Below are positions 7,153-14,037 of a stretch of DNA of 39,707 nt, in pieces. Within the stretch, counting starts at the first letter, position 1; each line of letters begins with the position of its first letter. The translations under genes and the position numbers were made by a program. The stretch is taken from NCBI GenBank assembly GCA_049680185.1, contig JBAUHI010000019.1, positions 1-39,707 on the forward strand. Direction: 5' to 3'. The stretch comes from CAMLHU01 sp049680185. Lineage in GTDB: Bacteria; Gemmatimonadota; Gemmatimonadetes; Gemmatimonadales; GWC2-71-9. Under the pieces are notes generated by a model, which saw only the letters and a list, made by a program, of their open reading frames with translations, was not told the origin of the DNA and did no database searches.

Positions 7153-8413
7153 GCCACGCACCCGGGCACGTGCTGCCGAGATCGCGGCGGCGCTCGTTCC
7201 CCATGATGGGGGACGAGGGGGTCGACGTGAAGGCAACGCGCCGCCGCCCCAGCGTCCCGATGCAACGCTCGCGATCCTCGACATCACCAAGTATTTCGGG
7301 TCCACCACCGGCGGCATCCGCACCTACCTCCTCGAGAAGGCGCGGTATGTCTCCGAACGGCCGACCCTGCGCCAGCTGATGGTGCTCCCGGCCACGCGCG
7401 CTGAGCGGACCGAGATCGACGGGGTGCGCTGTTACTGGCTGCGAGGCCCCGCGATCCCGTTCCAGCATCCCTACCGATTCCTGGTCGCGCCCCGAGCACT
7501 TGAGCGGATCCTGCAGCATGAGCATCCTGACCTGATCGAGGTCGGCAGCCCGTTCATCGTGCCGTGGATGACCCGGTGGGCCGATCGGCATCTCCGGATC
7601 CCGATGGTCTGGTTCTACCACGGCAACATCCCCCGCGTCATCGCACCCCATCCGGCCCGCGCCACCGCTGGCAGGCGCCAGCTGGCCGAGCTGGGTTGGC
7701 GCTACGTTCGGCGGGTGAGCCGGCTGTTCAAGGCCACCTTCGTCGGCTCGGAGTTCGCCGCCCATGACCTCGAGTCGCGCGGCGTTGCCAATGTGGTCCG
7801 GGTCCCCCTGGGCGTCGACCTCGAGCTCTTCTCGCCCGATCGCCGTGAGCGCTCGGCCCAGGTCCGGCGCCGCGAAGGGTGGCCCGCGGGGCCGCTCGCG
7901 ATCCACGTCGGCCGGCTGGCGGGAGAGAAGGAACTCGACATCGTGCTGCGGGCGTGGCCTGAGGTCGAGCGCCGGACCGGTGCCGCGCTCGTGGTGGTGG
8001 GTGCGGGACCGTCGGAGCAGCGCTATCGGCGGATGGCCCGGGGCAGGGTCTTCTGGCGCCACTTTGAGCCTGATCGCGACGTTCTCGCCGATCTGCTCGC
8101 CGCCGCCGATCTCTATGTGGCCCCTTGCCCGATCGAGACCTTCGGGCTCGCGGCACTCGAGGCCCTGGCGAGCGGTGTGCCCGTGCTCTCCGCCGGCACC
8201 GGGGGCGTCGCGGAAAAGGTCATCGCCTCGGGGGCGGGTGCTCTGTATCCTCCGGGCGATATCGCCGGGTGCGCGGCCCAGGCGGTCATGCTCTTCGGCG
8301 CCGATCTGCGGGCCCTGGGCGACCGCGGGCGCACCTATGCCGAACGGCATCATTCCTGGACCACGGCACTCGACGCGATCTTCGAGGAGTATCGACGGGT
8401 GCTCTTGCGATGA
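7136..8413 (+). CDS. Family-4 glycosyltransferase (GT-B)
   Basis: Retaining GT-B glycosyltransferase, probably acting at the cytoplasmic membrane on a lipid acceptor. The N-terminal Rossmann half begins near residue 44 (LAILDITKYFGSTTGGIRTYLLEKARY, a typical donor/acceptor Gly loop). The C-terminal half has HVGRLAGEKELD and the EX7E signature in PIETFGLAALEALASGVPV. The GTG at 7136 is the nearest in-frame start; it gives 425 aa with a 43-residue low-complexity N-terminal tail, and no better start is visible before the domain, so the true start is uncertain. It overlaps the zinc-ribbon gene by 17 nt and ends in an ATGA overlap with the deacetylase. The sugar donor cannot be read from sequence. 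Confidence 0.9.
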   Translation: MTAPTEPRTRARAAEIAAALVPHDGGRGGRREGNAPPPQRPDATLAILDITKYFGSTTGGIRTYLLEKARYVSERPTLRQLMVLPATRAERTEIDGVRCYWLRGPAIPFQHPYRFLVAPRALERILQHEHPDLIEVGSPFIVPWMTRWADRHLRIPMVWFYHGNIPRVIAPHPARATAGRRQLAELGWRYVRRVSRLFKATFVGSEFAAHDLESRGVANVVRVPLGVDLELFSPDRRERSAQVRRREGWPAGPLAIHVGRLAGEKELDIVLRAWPEVERRTGAALVVVGAGPSEQRYRRMARGRVFWRHFEPDRDVLADLLAAADLYVAPCPIETFGLAALEALASGVPVLSAGTGGVAEKVIASGAGALYPPGDIAGCAAQAVMLFGADLRALGDRGRTYAERHHSWTTALDAIFEEYRRVLLR

Positions 8414-9129
8414 CGCTCCTCCTCGCGATCCACGATGTCACCCCCGCCTTCGAGGCCGAGATCCGGGCGCTCCATGCGCTGTGTGCGCGGATCGGCGCCG
8501 AGCCCGCCCTGTTCGTTGTTCCCGATTGGCATGGAGCGTGGCCTCTGGAGCGGCAGCCGAAGTTCGTGGAGTGGCTGCGGGCGCGCGCGTCGGCCGGCGC
8601 CGAGGTGGTGCTGCACGGGGACCGGCACGACGAGGTCGGGCTGCACCGCGGTATCGGCGACTCGCTCCGGGCGTGGGGACGCACCACGAGAGAAGGTGAG
8701 TTCCTGACCCTCGACTACGCGGCGGCTCGCGAGCGGATCGAGCGCGGCATCGGGCGCCTGCACGCGCTCGGGCTCCCGCCCATCGGATTCGTGCCGCCGG
8801 CCTGGCTTTGCCGAGCCGCGACGCATCGCGCGGTGTCGGATCTCGGCCTTCGATTCTCGGAGGACGAGTACGGATTGCGGGTCCATCCGGCCGGCCGTCG
8901 GGTCCGGGCGCCCGCCCTTCGCTGGAGTGCCCGCTCGACGATGCGGGCCCACGGCTCCGCCCTCGTTGCAGAGGCCCGGTGGGCGCTGCAACGGGGCGCG
9001 CCGGTCGTCCGCCTTGCCCTGCATCCTGGTGATCTCCGCCACCCGACGGTGGTCCGGTCGATCGAGCGCGCGCTCAAGCGCTGGCCGGCCGAGCACCCGG
9101 TGGTGCGGTATGCGGAGTACACGTCCTGA
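8410..9129 (+). CDS. DUF2334-type predicted polysaccharide deacetylase
   Basis: A 239-aa protein of the NodB-like (DUF2334) deacetylase fold. It opens with LLAIHDVTP (catalytic Asp motif, residues 8-9), then has VVLHGDRHDEVG (His69, Asp71 and His73 region, metal ligands) and a C-terminal LALHPGD motif. It has no signal peptide, so it probably acts on a cytoplasmic sugar or lipid-linked sugar. ATG at 8410 forms an ATGA overlap with the glycosyltransferase; the flippase-like gene follows with TGATG. The co-location suggests that it deacetylates the glycolipid made by the preceding enzyme (inference). Confidence 0.88.
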   Translation: MTLLLAIHDVTPAFEAEIRALHALCARIGAEPALFVVPDWHGAWPLERQPKFVEWLRARASAGAEVVLHGDRHDEVGLHRGIGDSLRAWGRTTREGEFLTLDYAAARERIERGIGRLHALGLPPIGFVPPAWLCRAATHRAVSDLGLRFSEDEYGLRVHPAGRRVRAPALRWSARSTMRAHGSALVAEARWALQRGAPVVRLALHPGDLRHPTVVRSIERALKRWPAEHPVVRYAEYTS

Positions 9130-10010
9130 TGCACCTCGAGCCGCTCACTGCGCACCTGATCTGCATCGGGCTCGTCACGGCGGATATCGTCGCACGGTCA
9201 CTCCGGCTCAAATTCTTCTGCGACTCGATCGGATCGCCGCTCTCGGTGGGCCAGGGGGTCGTGGTCAATGCCTTCGGCGATGCCGCCTGTTCGCTCACGC
9301 CAGCCCGCTTGGGCGGTGAGCCGGCCCGGCTCGCGGGGATCCTTCGCTACCGGATCCCGACCGAGGCGGCCATCGTGGCCATCACGGTGGAAGCGCTCCT
9401 CGGCTGGCCGATGATCATCGCGGGCGGGGCTTTCCTCGTCTGGCGGTACGCTCCCGAGTGGTGGGAGACCGCCGCCCCGGGGATCGCGCGCCATATGCAC
9501 GGGATGTGGCCCTGGTTCGTGGCCGTCGGCATCGTGAGCATCCTGATCTGGTGGCTGGCACGTCGCTGGATCAAGGTGTCAGCACCCGATCGACTCCAGC
9601 GATCGTGGCAGCGCGTGCTGGTGTATTGGCGGCGGATGCCGCGCTGGCCCATCGTGCTGAGCCAACCGCTGTCATTCGTCAATGTCGCCGCCCGCACCGC
9701 CATCCTGCCCGTCCTGGCGCTGACCCTGCCGTCGCCGCCGCCGATGGGGCCGCTCTTCCTGGGGTCATTCGCCCTGCTGTACAGTCAGATGGTCCTCCCG
9801 ACGCCGTCCGGCGCGGGTGCCGTCGAACTCGGGTTCCTCGCGGGGGCCGCCGGCTCGCTCGGGAGCGAAGGCGCCGAACTCCTCTTCTGGTGGCGCGTCT
9901 ACACGTCCGTGGTGGGCGTGGTCCTTGGGCTCGGGCTCGCGGCCCGCATCTATGGATGGGCGGCGTTCCGCGCCTGGTTCCGCCATCGCGCCCCCACGGC
10001 GGCGGAATGA
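9129..10010 (+). CDS. Flippase-like (LPG synthase TM / YbhN family) membrane protein
   Basis: A 293-aa polytopic inner-membrane protein. Hydrophobic segments are visible at about residues 8-25, 85-105, 130-150, 185-225 and 250-285. The signature region SLTPARLGGEPARLAGI (about residues 56-72) is typical of the UPF0104/lysylphosphatidylglycerol-synthase transmembrane family. Members are linked to lipid or polyprenyl-glycolipid transport and to LPG synthesis; this one has no C-terminal aminoacyltransferase domain, so transport or scaffolding is more likely. The ATG overlaps the deacetylase stop. As last gene of the glycosyltransferase-deacetylase set, it may flip their product across the membrane (inference). 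Confidence 0.9.
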   Translation: MHLEPLTAHLICIGLVTADIVARSLRLKFFCDSIGSPLSVGQGVVVNAFGDAACSLTPARLGGEPARLAGILRYRIPTEAAIVAITVEALLGWPMIIAGGAFLVWRYAPEWWETAAPGIARHMHGMWPWFVAVGIVSILIWWLARRWIKVSAPDRLQRSWQRVLVYWRRMPRWPIVLSQPLSFVNVAARTAILPVLALTLPSPPPMGPLFLGSFALLYSQMVLPTPSGAGAVELGFLAGAAGSLGSEGAELLFWWRVYTSVVGVVLGLGLAARIYGWAAFRAWFRHRAPTAAE

Positions 10011-10037
10011 CCGAGCCCGCGGTCGCGGTGTTAGTTT
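10008..10037 (+). promoter_or_regulatory. Weak candidate promoter for aspA
   Basis: TAGTTT (10032-10037) stands out in a GC-rich gap, with TGACCG (10008-10013) 18 nt upstream as a poor -35. The aspA start is about 70 nt further on. Nothing else is seen in this gap. Confidence 0.3.
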
Positions 10038-10113
10038 ACGCTCGACCCCATGAGGCCGGTCTCGACGACACGCCGACCGGCGCACGAACCACGACCCGCC
10101 ACCCGTGACCCGC

Positions 10114-11538
10114 ATGGCCAAGACCACCCGTACCGAAACGGATTCGCTCGGCGACAAACAGGTGCCCGTCGACGCGCTCTACGGCATCCAGACCGTCCGC
10201 GCCAGCGAGAACTTCCCCATCTCCGGACTCCGGCCGCTGCCGCTGTTCGTTGATGCCGTGATCTGGATCAAGAAAGCGGCGGCGCTGACCCACAAGGAGA
10301 CCGGCCGGCTCGCTCCGAAGCTGGCCGATGCGATCATACAGGCCGCCGACGAGGTGCTCGGCGGCCAGCATCGCGATCAGTTCATCGTGGACGTCTACCA
10401 GGCCGGTGCCGGGACCAGCCACCACATGAACTGCAACGAGGTGCTCGCCAATCGCGCCAATGAGCTTCTCGGCGCGGCCCGGGGTGCGTACGCGCCGATC
10501 CATCCGAACGACCACGTCAACATGGCCCAGAGCACCAACGACGTGATCCCCACGGCGATGCGCTTGGCCACCTTGGCGAGCCTGCCGCGCCTGCTGACCG
10601 CGCTCGATGGCCTCGCCGACGCGTTCCTGGCCAAGGGCAGGGCGTTCGACGGGATCGTGAAGTCGGGCCGGACCCACCTGCAGGATGCGACCCCGATCCG
10701 TCTGGGCCAGGAGTTCACCGCCTATGGCCACACGGTGGCGCGGCACCGGGCCAAGCTCGCGGAGGTGGCGCGCTGGCTCCGTGCGATGAACATCGGTGGC
10801 ACGGCGGTGGGCACCGGCATCAACGCCGAGCCGCAGTATCCGGCGTTGATGGTCAAGCACCTGCGCGCGGTGACCGGCCTGGATGTCGAGGTGGCGGAGG
10901 ACCGGATCCAGCTGATGCAGTCGATGGGCGATATCGCATCGTTCAGCGGCGCCCTCCGCGCGTACGTCATCGACCTCAACAAGATCGCCAACGACATTCG
11001 GCTCCTGGCCTCGGGGCCGCGCACAGGCATGGCAGAGATCCTGCTCCCGCCGGTGCAACCGGGGTCGAGCATCATGCCGGGGAAGGTCAACCCGTCGATC
11101 GCCGAGATGGTCAACCAGGTCTGCTATCAGGCTCTTGGGCTCGACCTGACCGTGGTGCTGGCCGCGGAAGCGGGGCAGCTCGAGCTCAACGTGATGATGC
11201 CGGTCATCACCCACAACGTCGTCTTCGCGCTGCAGATCCTCACCAATGCGACGGCGGTGTTCACCGAGCGGTGCATCACCGGCATCGAGGCCGACGCGGT
11301 GCAATGCGAACATTGGCTGGAGCGCAGCCCGGCGCTCGTCACGGCGTTGGCGCCGAAGATCGGGTACGCCGATGCCGCCAAGCTCGCCAAGGAAGCGCTG
11401 GCGACCGGGCTCACGGTCAAGCAGCTGGTGGTCAAGAAGGGATTGCTCAAGGGCAAGGAGCTCGACGAGGTCCTCGACCTGCGCGCCATGACGGAACTCG
11501 GTGTGCCAGGCGGAAAGGGCGTTCCCGGCGGGGGATGA
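10114..11538 (+). CDS. aspA: Aspartate ammonia-lyase
   Basis: Cytoplasmic lyase converting aspartate to fumarate and ammonia, a member of the fumarase/aspartase superfamily. The N-terminus (VDALYGIQTVRASENFPISG) is aspartase-like rather than fumarase-like. Conserved blocks are VYQAGAGTSHHMNCNEVLANRA, the SGRTHLQDATPI block and the mobile loop GSSIMPGKVNP (residues 317-327). ATG at 10114 gives 474 aa, close to the family's usual length; GTG at 10105 is an alternative, adding three residues. Neither has a clear ribosome-binding site. It stands alone with its own probable promoter. Separation from fumarase C rests on motifs and is fairly secure. Confidence 0.93.
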   Translation: MAKTTRTETDSLGDKQVPVDALYGIQTVRASENFPISGLRPLPLFVDAVIWIKKAAALTHKETGRLAPKLADAIIQAADEVLGGQHRDQFIVDVYQAGAGTSHHMNCNEVLANRANELLGAARGAYAPIHPNDHVNMAQSTNDVIPTAMRLATLASLPRLLTALDGLADAFLAKGRAFDGIVKSGRTHLQDATPIRLGQEFTAYGHTVARHRAKLAEVARWLRAMNIGGTAVGTGINAEPQYPALMVKHLRAVTGLDVEVAEDRIQLMQSMGDIASFSGALRAYVIDLNKIANDIRLLASGPRTGMAEILLPPVQPGSSIMPGKVNPSIAEMVNQVCYQALGLDLTVVLAAEAGQLELNVMMPVITHNVVFALQILTNATAVFTERCITGIEADAVQCEHWLERSPALVTALAPKIGYADAAKLAKEALATGLTVKQLVVKKGLLKGKELDEVLDLRAMTELGVPGGKGVPGGG

Positions 11539-11547
11539 TCCGCCGGG
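11524..11547 (+). terminator. Possible stem-loop at the aspA stop codon
   Basis: CCCGGCGG and CCGCCGGG form a perfect 8-bp stem with an 8-nt loop containing the aspA stop. No U-run follows, so it is a weak or factor-dependent terminator at best. Confidence 0.4.
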
Positions 11548-11567
11548 GGCCTCGGATCAGGGCCTGC

Positions 11568-11596
11568 TTGAATCCCGGGCGGTGACGTCCCATATT
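11568..11596 (+). promoter_or_regulatory. Candidate promoter for the Rrf2 regulator
   Basis: TTGAAT (11568-11573) and CATATT (11591-11596) are 17 nt apart. The -10 ends 6 nt before the ATG at 11603, which would make the message leaderless. Confidence 0.55.
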
Positions 11597-11602
11597 CCCT
11601 CC

Positions 11603-12064
11603 ATGCGCGTCACTACTTGGACCGAGTACAGCCTGATCATCACCCTGCACCTTGCCCGCCGAGCCACGTCCGACGGGTCGCCGGTGGCGGCGCGCGAGTT
11701 GGCCGAGGTGGAGCGCCTGCCAGGGGATTACGTCGAGCAGATCCTCCTGCGTCTCCGCCGGGCAGGCCTGGTCGAGAGCGTTCGGGGTGCGCGGGGCGGT
11801 TACTATCTCGCGCGCGAGGCGTCGCGTATCTCCGTCCGCGACGTGATGACGGCCTCCGAGCACCAGACCTTCGAGATGAACTGCGAAGCCCATCCGGTCG
11901 ATCCCGAACGCTGCAACACCGGTTCGGCGTGCAGCATCCGACCGGTGTGGCAGGAGTTGCAACGCCGGGTGGATGACCTGCTCGAGGGGATCTCGCTCGC
12001 GGATCTGCTGAAACAGGAACCCGGCCTCGTCGAGCTGGTCGGCCTTTCGCCGACGCAGGGATGA
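11603..12064 (+). CDS. Rrf2-family transcriptional regulator with possible Fe-S cysteines
   Basis: A 153-aa winged-helix regulator. The helix-turn-helix part matches the family (TEYSLIITLHLARR, then VAARELAEVERLPGDYVEQILLRLRRAGLVES and the wing GARGGYYLAR). Three Cys lie in the C-terminal part (C94-x9-C104-x5-C110), like the IscR/NsrR cluster-binding loop though with a longer first gap. It may sense Fe-S status, NO or redox. ATG at 11603 sits 6 nt after a -10-like box. It is monocistronic up to the terminator at 12082 and is followed by the sulfur-carrier enzyme gene, which is a plausible target (inference). Confidence 0.92.
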   Translation: MRVTTWTEYSLIITLHLARRATSDGSPVAARELAEVERLPGDYVEQILLRLRRAGLVESVRGARGGYYLAREASRISVRDVMTASEHQTFEMNCEAHPVDPERCNTGSACSIRPVWQELQRRVDDLLEGISLADLLKQEPGLVELVGLSPTQG

Positions 12065-12081
12065 TCGTCCCCCGCGCCTCC

Positions 12082-12117
12082 CGCCCGACCGCTCATTCGG
12101 TCGGGCGTTTCTGCTTT
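12082..12117 (+). terminator. Rho-independent terminator after the Rrf2 gene
   Basis: Perfect 10-bp stem (CGCCCGACCG/CGGTCGGGCG) with loop CTCATT, followed by TTTCTGCTTT. It stops 10 nt before the next gene's ATG, leaving no room for a downstream promoter. Confidence 0.88.
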
Positions 12118-12127
12118 GAGGGCATCG

Positions 12128-13279
12128 ATGCCTGAACCCGTGGTGCCGGACCTCACCAACGCCGAGCTCATCCGCTACTCGCGCCATCTGGTGCTGCCCG
12201 AGATCGCGCTCGAGGGCCAGCAGAAACTTCGTCGGGCCCGGGTGTTGTTGATCGGCGCCGGCGGCCTGGGCTCACCCGCCGCCCTCTACCTCGCAGCGGC
12301 CGGCATCGGCACGCTCGGCCTCGTCGAGTTCGATCGCGTCGACCTGAGCAACCTCCAGCGCCAGATCCTGCACGGCACAAGCGCCGTGGGCCATCCGAAA
12401 CTCGAATCGGCAGTATCGCGGTTGTCCGACCTGAACCCGCAGGTGACGCTCGAGGCGATCGACGGACGGATCGCAGCCGCCAATGCCCGCGAGATCATTC
12501 GTGGGTTCGACATCGTGCTGGACGGTTCGGACAACTTCCCCACCCGCTACCTGGTGAACGACGCCTGCGTGCTGGAGGGCAAGCCGCTGGTCTACGGGAG
12601 CATCTTCCGGTGGGAAGGCCAGGTCTCGGTCTTCCACCCTCCGGCAGGACCCTGCTATCGCTGCCTCTTCGCGGATCCACCACCTCCGGGACTGGTGCCG
12701 AACTGCGCCGAAGGCGGCGTGGTCGGGGTGCTGCCCGGGATCGTGGGGAGCCTGCAGGCGCTGGAGGCCATCAAGTGGATCGTCGGCGCGGGGATCCCGC
12801 TCATCGGGCGCCTGCTCCGATTCGATGCACTCAAGCTCGAGTTCCGGGAACTCGCCCTGTCGCGTGATCCCGCCTGCCCGGTCTGCGGCGAGCATCCCAC
12901 CGTCACCGAGCTGATCGACTATGACGCCTTCTGCGGGCTGGTGCCAGCGGGCGCCGACGCGGCGCTCGACATCACGTCGGTCGAACTCAGTGCCGCCCTC
13001 GCCGGAGACGCGCCACCATTGTTGGTGGATGTGCGCGAAGACTGGGAATGGGCGGTCGGCCACCTCGACGGGTCGCTGCACCTGCCGCTCGGGGAACTTC
13101 CCGGACGCATGCATGAGCTCGACACGCGACGCGACATCGTGACCATCTGCCATCGCGGCGTTCGCTCGGTGCGCGCGAAAGAGCTCCTCCACGCCGCGGG
13201 GTTCGCCCACGTGCGGAGCCTGGCCGGCGGGATCGCCGCGTGGGCGGAGGAGATCGCGCCTGATATGGCGCGATACTGA
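12128..13279 (+). CDS. Molybdopterin-synthase/sulfur-carrier adenylyltransferase with rhodanese domain (MoeZ-type)
   Basis: E1-like enzyme that adenylates the C-terminus of a sulfur-carrier protein (MoaD/ThiS-like) and passes sulfur through its rhodanese domain. The ThiF/MoeB domain has the ATP loop GAGGLG (43-48), the DxxxxSNLQRQ block, zinc Cys pairs C176/C179 and C250/C253, and Cys193 (PNCAEGG). The rhodanese domain (about 280-383) has active-site Cys341 in CHRGVRS. The total of 383 aa fits MoeZ/MoeBR-type proteins. ATG at 12128 has a GAGGG ribosome-binding site; an in-frame TTG at 12116 lies inside the terminator and is unlikely. The carrier protein gene is not in the window. Confidence 0.93.
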   Translation: MPEPVVPDLTNAELIRYSRHLVLPEIALEGQQKLRRARVLLIGAGGLGSPAALYLAAAGIGTLGLVEFDRVDLSNLQRQILHGTSAVGHPKLESAVSRLSDLNPQVTLEAIDGRIAAANAREIIRGFDIVLDGSDNFPTRYLVNDACVLEGKPLVYGSIFRWEGQVSVFHPPAGPCYRCLFADPPPPGLVPNCAEGGVVGVLPGIVGSLQALEAIKWIVGAGIPLIGRLLRFDALKLEFRELALSRDPACPVCGEHPTVTELIDYDAFCGLVPAGADAALDITSVELSAALAGDAPPLLVDVREDWEWAVGHLDGSLHLPLGELPGRMHELDTRRDIVTICHRGVRSVRAKELLHAAGFAHVRSLAGGIAAWAEEIAPDMARY

Positions 13280-13287
13280 CGGGAAGG

Positions 13288-13372
13288 GCAGTGAACGGTC
13301 AACGGGGAACGGGGAGCCTCGCTTCTCAGCGGAGCCCCCCGTTCACTTTTCACTTTTTACCGTTCACTGCTC
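13288..13372. repeat. Heptamer tandem-repeat / inverted-repeat element
   Basis: The left arm holds 7-bp units TGAACGG, TCAACGG and GGAACGG (13292-13312). The right arm holds five contiguous units CCGTTCA, CTTTTCA, CTTTTTA, CCGTTCA, CTGCTCA (13338-13372). GCAGTGAACGGT (13288-13299) and ACCGTTCACTGC (13358-13369) are a perfect 12-bp inverted pair, with a GC-rich inner hairpin around CGCT/AGCG. It begins 8 nt after the moeZ stop and ends 1 nt from the tRNA. A related element lies at 27179-27246. Confidence 0.8.
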
Positions 13373-13373
13373 A

Positions 13374-13458
13374 GTGCCGAAGGCGGGACTCGAACCCGCA
13401 CGGGCTTGCGCCCACTGCGCCCTGAACGCAGCGCGTCTACCAGTTCCACCACTCCGGC
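13374..13458 (-). tRNA. tRNA-Leu (anticodon CAG)
   Basis: Read on the minus strand, the 85 nt fold as a class II tRNA. The acceptor stem is GCCGGAG with CTTCGGC (one G-U pair) and discriminator A. The anticodon stem-loop CTGCG-TTCAGGG-CGCAG has anticodon CAG (reads CUG). A long variable arm (GGGCGCAAGCCC) and a T-loop GGTTCGAGTCCC are present. CCA is not encoded. A promoter lies 10 nt upstream. Confidence 0.95.
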
Positions 13459-13468
13459 GTGGGCGGCA

Positions 13469-13497
13469 AACCTAGTCGGCCGTCGGATGGGTCGCAA
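13469..13497 (-). promoter_or_regulatory. Promoter of tRNA-Leu
   Basis: On the minus strand, TTGCGA (13497-13492) and TAGGTT (13474-13469) are exactly 17 nt apart and 10 nt from the mature tRNA start. Confidence 0.65.
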
Positions 13498-13505
13498 GCG
13501 CCGCG

Positions 13506-13534
13506 TTGATTCCACCTAACGGCAGGCCTATCTT
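13506..13534 (+). promoter_or_regulatory. Promoter of smpB
   Basis: TTGATT (13506-13511) and TATCTT (13529-13534) are 17 nt apart. An AGGA ribosome-binding site (13541-13544) lies 7 nt before the ATG. It is back to back with the tRNA promoter, 8 nt away. Confidence 0.65.
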
Positions 13535-13551
13535 GCAGTTAGGACCTTACA

Positions 13552-14037
13552 ATGGACACCAAACACGCCCCGCCCGGGGAGGGCAAGCGCTCGATCGCCC
13601 GCAATCCGCGGGCGACGCACGACTACCACATCCTCGAGACGTGGGAGGCGGGCGTGGTGCTGCGCGGCACCGAGGTCAAGTCGCTCCGGAATGGCCACGC
13701 CACACTGGTGGGAGCCTTTGCCCGCGTCCATCGCGGCGAAGTGTTCCTCGAAGGGATGAACGTCAAGCCATACGAACAGGGCAACCGCTGGAACCACGAT
13801 CCGGTGCGATCGCGAAAACTCCTGCTCCACAAGCGGGAGGTCGGACGCATGATCGGCGCCGTGGAACAGCAGGGCCTGACGCTGGTGCCGCTCGAGCTCT
13901 ATTGGAAGGATGGTCGCGCCAAGGTGGCGCTCGCTCTCGGTCGCGGCAAGAAGCTCCACGACAAGCGTGAGGATATGAAGCGCCGTGACGCGCGTCGCGA
14001 GGTCGAACGCCTGGCCCGCACGCGAGGTCGGATATGA
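13552..14037 (+). CDS. smpB: SsrA-binding protein SmpB
   Basis: Small RNA-binding protein that works with tmRNA to rescue stalled ribosomes. The 161-aa length is typical. The core is recognisable: RNPRATHDYHILETWEAGVVLRGTEVKSLR, then VKPYEQGNRWNHDPVRSRKLLLHKREV, and the basic C-terminal tail (LHDKREDMKRRDARREVERL) that enters the mRNA channel. It has its own promoter and ribosome-binding site; the start is clear. It overlaps the amidase by 4 nt (ATGA). No tmRNA gene was found in the window. Confidence 0.97.
   Translation: MDTKHAPPGEGKRSIARNPRATHDYHILETWEAGVVLRGTEVKSLRNGHATLVGAFARVHRGEVFLEGMNVKPYEQGNRWNHDPVRSRKLLLHKREVGRMIGAVEQQGLTLVPLELYWKDGRAKVALALGRGKKLHDKREDMKRRDARREVERLARTRGRI

Noticed and set aside
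13280..13551. tmRNA gene next to smpB
   Set aside because: No tmRNA acceptor stem or tag-coding frame was found in the gap; it holds the repeat element, tRNA-Leu and promoters.
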